Part shown: one piece after another, positions 1 to 6,036 of the stretch
Layout: each line of letters starts with the position of its first letter
How positions within the stretch are numbered: position 1 is the first letter of the stretch
Assembly: GCA_023457135.1 (NCBI GenBank)
Contig: JAEWMO010000035.1
Span: forward strand, 1-6,081
Source: Methanobacteriota archaeon
GTDB lineage: Archaea > Halobacteriota > Methanomicrobia > Methanomicrobiales > Methanoculleaceae
Direction of reading: 5' to 3'
Length of the DNA: 6,081 nucleotides
Position numbers and translations under genes: made by a program
The notes under the pieces: model-generated
What the model saw: only the letters and a program-made list of their open reading frames with translations
The model's database searches: none
Told to the model about the DNA's origin: nothing

Positions 1-705
1 CGCGAAGGGGAGCATATCGCCATCCTCGGACCGAACGGTGCCGGGAAGTCGTCGCTCATCCGGGCGATCACCCGCGAGTACTATCCATCCTCGCCGGGCC
101 CGGACGTCACGTTCCGGTTCCGGGGGCAGGACCGGTGGGACGCCTTCGATCTCCGGTCACACATCGGGCTTGTCTCCGGCGATCTCCAGCAGACCTTCAC
201 CCGCAGGATATCGGGCCGCGAGGTCGTTCTCTCGGGGTTCTTCTCAAGCATCGGACTCTTCCTCTCCCACGAGGTGACGGACGCGATGGAGCGGAAGGCC
301 GACGAGATCCTCAAGTTTCTCGAGGTCGCCCACCTCGCCGACCGCTCGATGACGGAGATCTCCTCTGGCGAGGGACGCCGACTCCTGATAGGGCGGGCGC
401 TCGTCCACGACCCCGGCACCCTCGTCCTCGACGAGCCCACGAACAGCCTCGACCTGCACGCGCTCCACACGTTCAGAAAGACTCTCAGAAAGATCGCACA
501 GTCCGGTACGGGCATCATCCTCGTGACCCACAACCTCCACGACATCATCCCGGAGATCTCCCGGGTCGTCCTGATGCGCGACGGCGCCGTCCGGATGGAC
601 GGAAAAAAGGCAGAAGTCCTGACCGGTGAAGCCATCGGCGATCTCTTCCGCGTCCCGGTCCATGTCAGGGAAGAGGGCGGCTACTACTACGCGACGGGCT
701 ACTGA
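1..705 (+). CDS. ABC-type ATPase, ModF/PhrA-like, 5' end cut off by window
   Basis: This is the nucleotide-binding subunit of an ABC system, which hydrolyses ATP as a dimer in the cytoplasm. The frame is open from base 1 and gives 234 visible residues. I estimate that 25-30 N-terminal residues are missing. Motifs in visible numbering are Walker A GPNGAGKSS (10-18), a Q-loop region around GDLQQTF, an ABC signature ISSGEGRR (120-127), Walker B TLVLDEP (140-146) with catalytic Glu145, a D-loop SLD, and switch His177 in VTHNLHD. The signature departs from LSGGQ but resembles the SSGE form I recall from soluble ABC ATPases of the ModF/PhrA (COG1119) type, as does the segment SGFFSSIGLF. There is no membrane segment. 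The name 'molybdenum transport' often given to this group is weakly founded, and the substrate cannot be read from sequence. No permease gene is visible, but upstream genes lie outside the window. The ATPase call is very secure; the subfamily is moderately so. Confidence 0.93.
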   Translation, partial: REGEHIAILGPNGAGKSSLIRAITREYYPSSPGPDVTFRFRGQDRWDAFDLRSHIGLVSGDLQQTFTRRISGREVVLSGFFSSIGLFLSHEVTDAMERKADEILKFLEVAHLADRSMTEISSGEGRRLLIGRALVHDPGTLVLDEPTNSLDLHALHTFRKTLRKIAQSGTGIILVTHNLHDIIPEISRVVLMRDGAVRMDGKKAEVLTGEAIGDLFRVPVHVREEGGYYYATGY

Positions 706-741
706 GCGGCCCTCTATCCATCCCTTTTCCGATCGGCACAA

Positions 742-750
742 TGTTTAAGA
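742..750 (+). promoter_or_regulatory. Candidate TATA box for the F420 oxidoreductase gene
   Basis: The stretch TGTTTAAGA is the only AT-rich octamer-like element in the 120-base gap before the gene. It lies about 80 bases before the start codon, which would put the transcript start near 770 and give a leader of about 55 bases. It is a mediocre match to the archaeal TATA consensus. A short T-run (724-727) just upstream may help end transcription of the ABC gene. Confidence 0.4.
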
Positions 751-825
751 CCGGTGACGATCTCTCGCCGCCCATACCCCGGCACCTCAGTGCAGGGGCG
801 GGGAACCTGAGAAGGGGGAGATGAA

Positions 826-1848
826 ATGGTCGAGATTGGATACAAACTCTTCACCGAGTCGCACAGCGCGCCCGAACTGGTGAGGAATGCAAGACTTGCC
901 GAGGATGCCGGGTTCTCGTTTCTGAGCATCAGCGACCACTACCTGCCGTGGAACACGAACCACGGGTGTGCCGGGTTTGCCTGGTGCACCATCGGTGGGG
1001 TATCGCAGGCCACCTCGCGGGTCAAGGTCTCCACCGGCGTGACCTGCCCGCTGGTGCGCTACCACCCGGCGATCGTCGCGCAAGCCGCCGCAACCGCAGC
1101 GAATATGATGCCGGGGAGGTTCGAGCTCGGCCTCGGTACGGGCGAGAACTTGAACGAGCACATAACGGGCGGCTTTTTTCCAACGTCGGAGCCGGTACGG
1201 CTCGATATGCTCCGCGAAGCGGTGAACATCATCCGGACGCTCTGGAAGGGGGGGTCGCAGGACTACTACGGCGCTTACTACACCGTCGACAATGCGCAGA
1301 TCTTCGAACTCCCGGAGCAGCTCCCGCAGATACGCATCTCGGCTGAAGGGCCGATGGCAGCGGAGGTGGCCGGTGAGATCGGCGATGCGCTCATCCACTT
1401 CGAGCAGAAACCCCAAGAGGTCATCGAGACGTTCCGCGCATCCGGCGGCGAAGGCAAATCATGCATGATCGAGACCGTGGTCTGCTACGGCAGGAGCGAG
1501 GAGGAGGCTAAACGCAGGGCATACGAATGGTTCCCCGTTGCCGCCAACAAAGGAGAACTGAACTGGATCGTCCCCATGCCGGCGCACTTTGACCAGCTGC
1601 AGCAGATGGTGACGCCTGAGGATGTCGCAAAGAACGTCCTCTGCGGCCCCGACCCGCAGAAGATCATAGAGAAAGTGAGCAAATTCGTCGATATGGGCTA
1701 CGACAGCGTCCTGATACACCAGGTTGGCCCGGACCAGGAGAAGTTCATCAACCTCGCGCACGACACCATCCTGCCGGAGTTCGGGATCAAGCCTCCGCGG
1801 GTTGAGTCCGAGGGGCGGATGGTTCCCGGGCCCGGCCATGCACGCTGA
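826..1848 (+). CDS. F420-dependent oxidoreductase, Fgd/Adf-type (luciferase-like family)
   Basis: This predicted cytoplasmic flavin-like enzyme (340 aa, TIM-barrel fold) should transfer hydride between coenzyme F420 and an organic substrate. Visible signatures are SDHYLPW (36-42), matching the Asp-His...Trp motif that contacts F420 and substrate in mycobacterial Fgd1 and in Adf of Methanoculleus thermophilus; STGVTCP (69-75), at the site of the family's non-prolyl cis peptide; RYHPAIVAQ (78-86); and GTGENLNE (104-111), carrying the conserved Glu107. From my memory of Fgd1, its phosphate-binding Lys198 has an equivalent Lys in FEQKPQE, but Arg283 is replaced by Asn in DVAKNVL, as in Adf. Glucose 6-phosphate is therefore doubtful and a secondary alcohol or other carbonyl substrate is possible. 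The ATG at 826 is chosen because GGGGGAG at 814-820 lies five bases upstream; an ATG at 821 is out of frame. The C-terminal 15 residues are proline/glycine-rich and probably disordered. Family assignment is firm; the substrate is unknown. Confidence 0.93.
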   Translation: MVEIGYKLFTESHSAPELVRNARLAEDAGFSFLSISDHYLPWNTNHGCAGFAWCTIGGVSQATSRVKVSTGVTCPLVRYHPAIVAQAAATAANMMPGRFELGLGTGENLNEHITGGFFPTSEPVRLDMLREAVNIIRTLWKGGSQDYYGAYYTVDNAQIFELPEQLPQIRISAEGPMAAEVAGEIGDALIHFEQKPQEVIETFRASGGEGKSCMIETVVCYGRSEEEAKRRAYEWFPVAANKGELNWIVPMPAHFDQLQQMVTPEDVAKNVLCGPDPQKIIEKVSKFVDMGYDSVLIHQVGPDQEKFINLAHDTILPEFGIKPPRVESEGRMVPGPGHAR

Positions 1849-1864
1849 GCAGGAGGCCGGCGAA

Positions 1865-1873
1865 TCTCTTTTT
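1865..1873 (+). terminator. T-rich tract after the F420 oxidoreductase gene
   Basis: TCTCTTTTT lies 17 bases after the stop codon. Archaeal RNA polymerase can terminate on such T-runs without a hairpin. A small GC inverted repeat (GGCCC at 1886-1890, GGGCC at 1897-1901) follows but is not needed for this reading. Confidence 0.4.
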
Positions 1874-1923
1874 ACGTGAGCGGCAGGCCCGGTCCGGGGC
1901 CGCACTTGCAGGACGTAGCATCC

Positions 1924-1937
1924 GGAAAAGTATTATG
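1924..1937 (+). promoter_or_regulatory. BRE plus TATA-like promoter for the 377-aa hypothetical gene
   Basis: GGAAAAG followed by TATTATG resembles an archaeal purine-rich BRE next to a TATA box, standing out in GC-rich surroundings. The expected transcript start is near 1960, which would exclude the in-frame GTG at 1946 and ATG at 1952 as translation starts. It leaves a leader of about 80 bases before the ATG pair at 2042/2045. Confidence 0.5.
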
Positions 1938-2041
1938 CAGAGGGCGTGAAGATGGGCCTCTGTCGCACGGGGGAACCGGCGGAGATGCATTGCCTGGACC
2001 TGGCGCCATCTCCACCGGGAAGGAATGCCCCTCCGGGGGAG

Positions 2042-3175
2042 ATGATGGAAGACAGGAATATCATGGCCGCCCGGGACCTCATGGCGGAGTTCGCCGCCCT
2101 GACCGGGCTTGACCCACCACAGACCCGTCCCAGGCGCTATCTCTGGACGGACGCCTACGCGGTCTGCAACTACCTCGAACTCTTCTGCCGCACAGGTGAC
2201 AGGACCTTCCGCGACCTCGCCCTCCGCCTCGTCCACCAGGTGCACCATACTCTCGGCCGGCACCGCGACGACGACTCTCGCACGGGCTGGATCAGCGGGC
2301 TTTCCGACGAGGGGGCGGAGGCGCATCCGACCCGGGGCGGGCTCCGGATCGGTAAACCGCTCCCCGAACGCCGGCCCGATGAGCCGTTCGACGAGCGGCT
2401 CGAGTGGGAGCGGGACGGGCAGTACTACCACTACCTCACGAAGTGGATGCACGCCCTCAACCGGGTGGGCAGGATCACCGCCGATCCGACGTATATCCGA
2501 TGGGCGGTGGAACTTGCGCAGGCGGCCCACGCCGCATTCACCTACGTCCCCCCTGCCGGTGGCAGAAAACGGATGTACTGGAAGATGAGCATCGACCTCT
2601 CGTACCCGCTCGTCCCCGCCATGGGTCAGCACGACCCGCTCGACGGGCTTGTCACGTACAGCGAGCTCGAGGTAACGGCAGGTGAGATCAACCTCTCGGC
2701 CGAGATCGCCGAGATGGCCCGTATCAGCCGGGGTCAAGGCCTGTTCACGGACGACCCGCTCGGCATCGGCGGCCTCCTCTTCGATGCCGGGAGAATGGCG
2801 CAGTTGTTGAGCCGGGGCGGGTTTGCCTGCGAAGATCTGCTGGCCCCCGTCCTCGACGCGGCTCTCACGGGCCTCGCCGCCTTCACGCGGGGTGGAACCC
2901 TCCGGCACCCCGCGGACTACCGCCTCGCCTTCCGGGAACTCGGACTCTCGATCGGGCTCCGCGGGACCGGGGAACTCGTGAGGCATCTCCGGGAGAACTC
3001 GGGACTATCGGGACGGGCAGACGCCCTCATGCGGTATGTGCCGCTCGCAGACGCGATCGAGCGGTTCTGGATGGACGCGAGAAACAGGGAAGCCGGCACC
3101 TGGACCGGGAACCGGGAGATCAACATGGTGATGCTCGCCACCAGCCTCGCTCCGGAGGAGTTCCTGAAAGTCTGA
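2042..3175 (+). CDS. Conserved-looking soluble protein of unknown function, possible alpha/alpha-toroid
   Basis: I do not recognise a characterised function. The 377-residue product has no signal peptide or membrane segment and appears mostly helical. Strikingly motif-like segments are LWTDAYAVCNYLEL (34-47), an Asp/Gly-rich linker HRDDDSRTGW (74-83), DGQYYHYLTKWMHALNR (125-141) and MYWKMSIDLSYPLVPAMGQH (178-197) followed by DPLDG (198-202). Repeated helices rich in Trp, Tyr, His and Asp recall alpha/alpha-toroid enzymes such as six-hairpin glycosidases, but that is inference from texture only. The frame extends upstream to a GTG at 1946, but those residues look non-coding and begin before the predicted transcript start. 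The ATG pair at 2042/2045 follows GGGGGAG (2035-2041), though spacing is tight. ATG 2063, five bases after AGGA, is a good alternative (370 aa), and ATG 1985 is also possible. It has its own promoter and is not tightly linked to its neighbours. Confidence 0.85.
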   Translation: MMEDRNIMAARDLMAEFAALTGLDPPQTRPRRYLWTDAYAVCNYLELFCRTGDRTFRDLALRLVHQVHHTLGRHRDDDSRTGWISGLSDEGAEAHPTRGGLRIGKPLPERRPDEPFDERLEWERDGQYYHYLTKWMHALNRVGRITADPTYIRWAVELAQAAHAAFTYVPPAGGRKRMYWKMSIDLSYPLVPAMGQHDPLDGLVTYSELEVTAGEINLSAEIAEMARISRGQGLFTDDPLGIGGLLFDAGRMAQLLSRGGFACEDLLAPVLDAALTGLAAFTRGGTLRHPADYRLAFRELGLSIGLRGTGELVRHLRENSGLSGRADALMRYVPLADAIERFWMDARNREAGTWTGNREINMVMLATSLAPEEFLKV

Positions 3176-3229
3176 TACCACGCGACGGCGGGTCTGGTCA
3201 CGGGCTGCTCCCGCAGGCCATTCCCTTTC

Positions 3230-3245
3230 GACGGGGCTCCCCGTC
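3230..3245. repeat. 16-bp dyad (7-bp arms) between the hypothetical and PNPOx-like genes
   Basis: GACGGGG, two bases, then CCCCGTC form a perfect inverted repeat. It ends eight bases before the TATA box of the following gene and begins 55 bases after the preceding stop codon. It could be an operator or activator site for the small flavoprotein gene, or an RNA hairpin closing the upstream transcript, since TTTT follows at 3256-3259. A weaker hairpin, CGGG (3201-3204) with CCCG (3210-3213), precedes it. Confidence 0.5.
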
Positions 3246-3253
3246 ACCCATAC

Positions 3254-3262
3254 TATTTTAAG
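3254..3262 (+). promoter_or_regulatory. TATA box for the PNPOx-like gene
   Basis: TATTTTAAG is a good archaeal TATA-like element in a GC-rich gap. The transcript start would fall near 3283, giving a short leader of about 20 bases that still contains AAAGGAG (3286-3292), the ribosome binding site nine bases before the ATG. Confidence 0.6.
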
Positions 3263-3301
3263 CACGGGGGATAAGGCTGGCCCGGAAAGGAGAGAAGAAC
3301 C

Positions 3302-3721
3302 ATGCCGTCAAAACTGATGGATTACTTCAACAAGCAGCCGAGGATCGGCCTCCTGAGTTCTGCAAGCAAAGAAGGGAAGGTCGATGCGGCTGTCTTCGGG
3401 TCGCCGATGATGGTCGACGAGAAGACCGTCGTTATGGGTCTGGCGCAGAACCGCACGTTTGCCTACCTGCAGGAGAACCCGAATGCCGTCTACACGATCG
3501 TCGAGGAGGGAGAGACGATCATGGACTGGAAAGGGCTCCGGGTCTACCTGAAGATGAAAGAGTACGCGACATCCGGGGAGATGCTGGACAATTACCGCAA
3601 ACAGATCGCGAACGTTGCGGGCGAGGAGGCGGCGGCGATGATCCACGCCTCGGTGACGTTCGAGGTAACGGAGGTGCGGCCCCTCATCGATATGGGCCAG
3701 AGCTGGGAACAGTCAATCTGA
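3302..3721 (+). CDS. Pyridoxamine 5'-phosphate oxidase-like FMN-binding protein
   Basis: This small cytoplasmic protein (139 aa) has the pattern of the split beta-barrel FMN-binding family. Members bind FMN as homodimers and act as reductases, oxidases or simple flavin carriers. Visible support: an N-terminal helix (MDYFNKQP), strand IGLLSSAS (15-22), GKVDAAVFGSP (25-35), a strand VVMGLA (43-48), then NRTFAYLQENPNAVYTI (50-66), where the Arg-Thr pair sits at the usual FMN-phosphate position, and a C-terminal strand VTFEVTEVRPL. This order is typical of the PNPOx-like clan. The length matches short stand-alone FMN proteins such as those of sulfate reducers, not true PdxH (about 210 aa), so a role in vitamin B6 synthesis is unlikely. 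Start ATG 3302 is supported by AAAGGAG nine bases upstream. It is probably a monocistronic gene converging on the pgk-pfkA operon. The substrate is not predictable. Confidence 0.9.
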   Translation: MPSKLMDYFNKQPRIGLLSSASKEGKVDAAVFGSPMMVDEKTVVMGLAQNRTFAYLQENPNAVYTIVEEGETIMDWKGLRVYLKMKEYATSGEMLDNYRKQIANVAGEEAAAMIHASVTFEVTEVRPLIDMGQSWEQSI

Positions 3722-3728
3722 AGACTGC

Positions 3729-3749
3729 GGCCCGGAAAGTCTCCGGGCC
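3729..3749. terminator. GC hairpin between convergent genes, likely bidirectional terminator or barrier
   Basis: GGCCCGG (3729-3735) and CCGGGCC (3743-3749) form a perfect 7-bp stem with a 7-base loop. It sits in the 27-base gap between the stop of the small flavoprotein gene (3719-3721) and the stop of pfkA on the other strand (3751-3749). The pfkA stop codon touches the stem. There is no strong T-run on either side, so it may act as a 3'-end stabiliser rather than a true terminator. Confidence 0.5.
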
Positions 3750-4720
3750 TACTCCGAGAGAAACGAGAATATACGCTGCAGGTCCTTATCGAGCGGTTTC
3801 TTCTTCTGCCAGGTCTCTTCAAGCGGCGTGCACGCGAGGTCGCCCCCGATCTCCCCCACCATACACCCGCTCCGGCCTTCAAGCAGCGTCTCGACGGCCG
3901 CGGCACCGAGGAGGCTCCCGAGCACCCGGTCGCGCATCGTCGGCGGTCCGCCCCGCTGGAGATGGCCGAGGACGACGACGCGGGCCTCAAAACTGAGCCG
4001 TTCGCCGACCTCCCGGGCGATCTCAAAGGAGATGCCCGGCTTCTTCCCCTCCGCCACCACCACGATCGCGCTCTTCTTCCCTATGATGAACCCCTGGCGT
4101 ATACGTTCGCTTATCCGGTCGATCGAGAGTTCTTCCTCCGGGATGACCAGCTCCTCGGCGCCGCCGGCGATACCGCTCTCGAGCGCCAGGAACCCCGCCG
4201 TGCGCCCCATCACCTCGATGAAGAAGAGGCGCTCGTGGGACCGGGCCGTGTCGCGGATGCGGTCGATCGCCTGAACCGCACAGTTCGCCGCCGTATCGAA
4301 ACCGATACAGTAGTCGGTCCCGTAAACATCGTTGTCGATACTCCCCGGCACGCCCACCAGCGCCGCCGGGTCCGTCTCGGCGGCAAGCAGGCTTGCGCCG
4401 TGGAACGTCCCCTCGCCCCCGATCAGGATGATGCCGTCGAGATCCATCTCCTCGATGGCCGCTGCCGCCCTGAGCCTTCCTTCCTTCGTGTAGAATTCAG
4501 GGTTCCGGGAGGTCTCGAGGATCGTGCCGCCCAGGTGGATGGTGTTCCGGATCGCCGGGCGGTCGAGCGGCACCGCGTCGCCGGCGATGAGCCCGGTATA
4601 CCCCCGGCGTATCCCGAGGATGGTAAGGTCGTGGGCGAGCGCGGTACGCACCGCCGCCCTGATGCAGGCGTTCATCCCCGGCGCATCGCCGCCGCTCGTC
4701 AGGATGCCGATCCGTCTCAT
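3749..4720 (-). CDS. pfkA: ATP-dependent 6-phosphofructokinase, bacterial PfkA type
   Basis: It should phosphorylate fructose 6-phosphate to fructose 1,6-bisphosphate in the cytoplasm, the committed step of glycolysis. At 323 aa it is close to E. coli PfkA (320). Motifs: TSGGDAPGMN (8-17), SRNPEF (71-76) with Arg72, GGEGT (101-105), PGSIDND (125-131) with catalytic Asp129, IDRIRDT, RSHERLFFIEVMGR (two substrate arginines), GKK, and VLGHLQRGG. Gly104 and Gly126 (E. coli Gly104 and Gly124) mark ATP rather than pyrophosphate use. The usual Asp103 is Glu, as I recall from actinobacterial enzymes. Equivalents of the E. coli effector residues (Arg21, Arg25, Arg54, Arg154 and the GKK lysines) are kept, so allosteric control is likely. 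The frame is open further upstream to 4981, but ATG 4720 begins the conserved N-terminus and has GGGGG (4729-4725) four bases before it. Its ATG overlaps the pgk stop as ATGA, implying coupled translation. Confidence 0.95.
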   Translation of the reverse strand: MRRIGILTSGGDAPGMNACIRAAVRTALAHDLTILGIRRGYTGLIAGDAVPLDRPAIRNTIHLGGTILETSRNPEFYTKEGRLRAAAAIEEMDLDGIILIGGEGTFHGASLLAAETDPAALVGVPGSIDNDVYGTDYCIGFDTAANCAVQAIDRIRDTARSHERLFFIEVMGRTAGFLALESGIAGGAEELVIPEEELSIDRISERIRQGFIIGKKSAIVVVAEGKKPGISFEIAREVGERLSFEARVVVLGHLQRGGPPTMRDRVLGSLLGAAAVETLLEGRSGCMVGEIGGDLACTPLEETWQKKKPLDKDLQRIFSFLSE

Positions 4721-5928
4721 ACTTCCCCCGCGTCGTCGAGCGCCTCCACACCGGGGAGCGGTCTTCCCGCAAGCATCGTGAGCGCGGCGCCGCCCCCAGT
4801 CGAGACATGGGTCATCCGGTCGGCAAGCCCGAACCGCACCACCGCATCCGTCGTCGATCCCCCACCGATGACCGTCGTGCCGTCGAGATTGGCGAGCGCC
4901 GCGGCGATCCGGCGCGTCCCCTCCGCAAACTCCGGGATCTCGAAGACGCCCATCGGCCCGTTCCAGACAGCGGTCCGGCACCTGCTCAGCTCGCGGCTGA
5001 ACTCGTCGGCAGCACCGGGCCCGATATCGGCGATGACGCGGTCTTCCGGGATCTCCGCGGCAGGCACGACCTGCACCGCCGAACCCGGTTCCAGCCCCTC
5101 CGCGACGACAACGTCCAGGGGCAGGAGGAGACGGACGCCCCGGTCCGCCGCCGTTGCCTCAAGTGTTCTGACGGCGTCCAGGCGGTCGGTCTCGACCCGT
5201 GATCTGCCGGTCCCATACCCCCGGGCTGCAAGGAACGTCGCAGCCATGCCGCCCCCGATGAGGAGGAGGTCCACGCGGGAGATGATGTTCTCGAGCACCT
5301 CCAGTTTGTCGCTCACCTTGGCCCCGCCGATCACGGCGGCAAACGGCCGCTCAGGGCGCTGCAGGATGCGTGTGAAGGCTTCAACCTCCTTTTCGAGCAG
5401 GAGCCCGGCCACCGCCGGCAGGTGTCCGGGAACGCCCACGACCGATGCATGGGCCCGGTGAGAGGCTCCGAAGGCGTCATTGACGTAGATATCCGCGAGG
5501 CCGGCAAGTTGCTCCGCAAAGGCCGGGTCGTCTGCCTTCTCCTCCGGGTGGAACCGGAGGTTCTCGAGGAGGACGATATCCCCGCCGCTCATGGCCGCGA
5601 CCGCGCTCTCCACCTCCGGTCCGACACAGTCCTGGAGTGCGGCGACCGGCCGGTCCAGGAGGACGGAGAGCCGGTTTGCCACGAGGGCAAGGCGCAGCCG
5701 CTCCTCAACCACACCTTTCGGCCGGTCCAGGTGGGAGCAGAGGATGATCCGGGCGTCCCGCTCGCAGAGGTAGCGTATCGTCGGCAGACTGGCCCGGATG
5801 CGGGTGTCGTCGGCGATTGCGCCGTCTTCATCGAGCGGCACGTTGAAATCGGCGCGGACGAGCACCCGCTTACCCCTCACGTCGATGTCCCGGATGGTCT
5901 TCTTCCGTCTCGTTATTACGCTCTGCAT
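4717..5928 (-). CDS. pgk: Phosphoglycerate kinase, bacterial type
   Basis: It catalyses the reversible transfer of phosphate between 1,3-bisphosphoglycerate and ADP, giving 3-phosphoglycerate and ATP, in glycolysis and gluconeogenesis. The 403-aa product has the two-domain Pgk layout. The N-terminal substrate domain shows VRADFNVP (24-31), DDTRIR (40-45, Arg43), SHLDRPKG (65-72), ENLRF (122-126) and NDAFGASHRAHAS (150-162, Arg158). The C-terminal nucleotide domain shows IGGAKVSDK (200-208), WNGPMGVFE (322-330), GGGSTTDAV (355-363) and STGGGAAL (376-383). The wording throughout is bacterial rather than the divergent archaeal form. SHLDRP has Asp where SHLGRP is usual. ATG 5928 is chosen because it directly precedes the conserved KKTIRDIDVRGKR and has GGGGG (5942-5938) nine bases upstream. 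A longer open frame to 6045 starts before the predicted transcript. It is the first gene of the operon and overlaps pfkA by four bases. Confidence 0.96.
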   Translation of the reverse strand: MQSVITRRKKTIRDIDVRGKRVLVRADFNVPLDEDGAIADDTRIRASLPTIRYLCERDARIILCSHLDRPKGVVEERLRLALVANRLSVLLDRPVAALQDCVGPEVESAVAAMSGGDIVLLENLRFHPEEKADDPAFAEQLAGLADIYVNDAFGASHRAHASVVGVPGHLPAVAGLLLEKEVEAFTRILQRPERPFAAVIGGAKVSDKLEVLENIISRVDLLLIGGGMAATFLAARGYGTGRSRVETDRLDAVRTLEATAADRGVRLLLPLDVVVAEGLEPGSAVQVVPAAEIPEDRVIADIGPGAADEFSRELSRCRTAVWNGPMGVFEIPEFAEGTRRIAAALANLDGTTVIGGGSTTDAVVRFGLADRMTHVSTGGGAALTMLAGRPLPGVEALDDAGEV

Positions 5929-6036
5929 ACCGGCATACCCCCGGAGCAGCAGGGACCGGCAGGGTCGTCCCGCATGCATGAGCGGCTGCCTTCCCCTGTC
6001 GGGTCCCCTGCCGTTTTCCCGCAGAATTACGGTGCT
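5929..6036 (-). other. Long GC-rich 5' leader of pgk-pfkA with alternative stems
   Basis: From the TATA position I expect transcription to begin near 6036, leaving about 107 untranslated bases. On the plus strand, CGGCAGGG (5957-5964) is complementary to CCCTGCCG (6006-6013), and the partly overlapping GGGACC (5952-5957) to GGTCCC (6002-6007). GGGAC (5952-5956) can also pair with GTCCC (5967-5971). The first two stems exclude each other. A near-direct repeat, CCCCTGTCG (5993-6001) and CCCCTGCCG (6005-6013), lies within. No known riboswitch class is recognised, and such pairings are common by chance in GC-rich DNA. Confidence 0.35.

Noticed and set aside
1787..2986. A 399-codon open frame on the minus strand opposite the unknown gene
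   Set aside because: The plus-strand frame has the better protein character (helical hydrophobic pattern, aromatic motifs), a promoter and a ribosome site. The minus-strand product looks like a shadow and overlaps the end of the F420 enzyme gene.
3722..3749. Possible pseudoknot: AGACT (3722-3726) with AGTCT (3738-3742) in the hairpin loop
   Set aside because: No loop bases remain between AGTCT and the closing strand to span the 5-bp stem, so the fold is sterically unlikely.
4721..4981. N-terminal extension of pfkA by 87 codons
   Set aside because: It overlaps pgk in another frame, encodes Arg/Asp-rich non-motif sequence, and the family N-terminus starts exactly at ATG 4720.
3962..5461. A 499-codon open frame on the plus strand opposite pfkA and pgk
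   Set aside because: It lies wholly antisense to two clear enzyme genes, and its translation is Arg/Pro/Asp-rich without motifs. High GC content commonly leaves antisense frames open.
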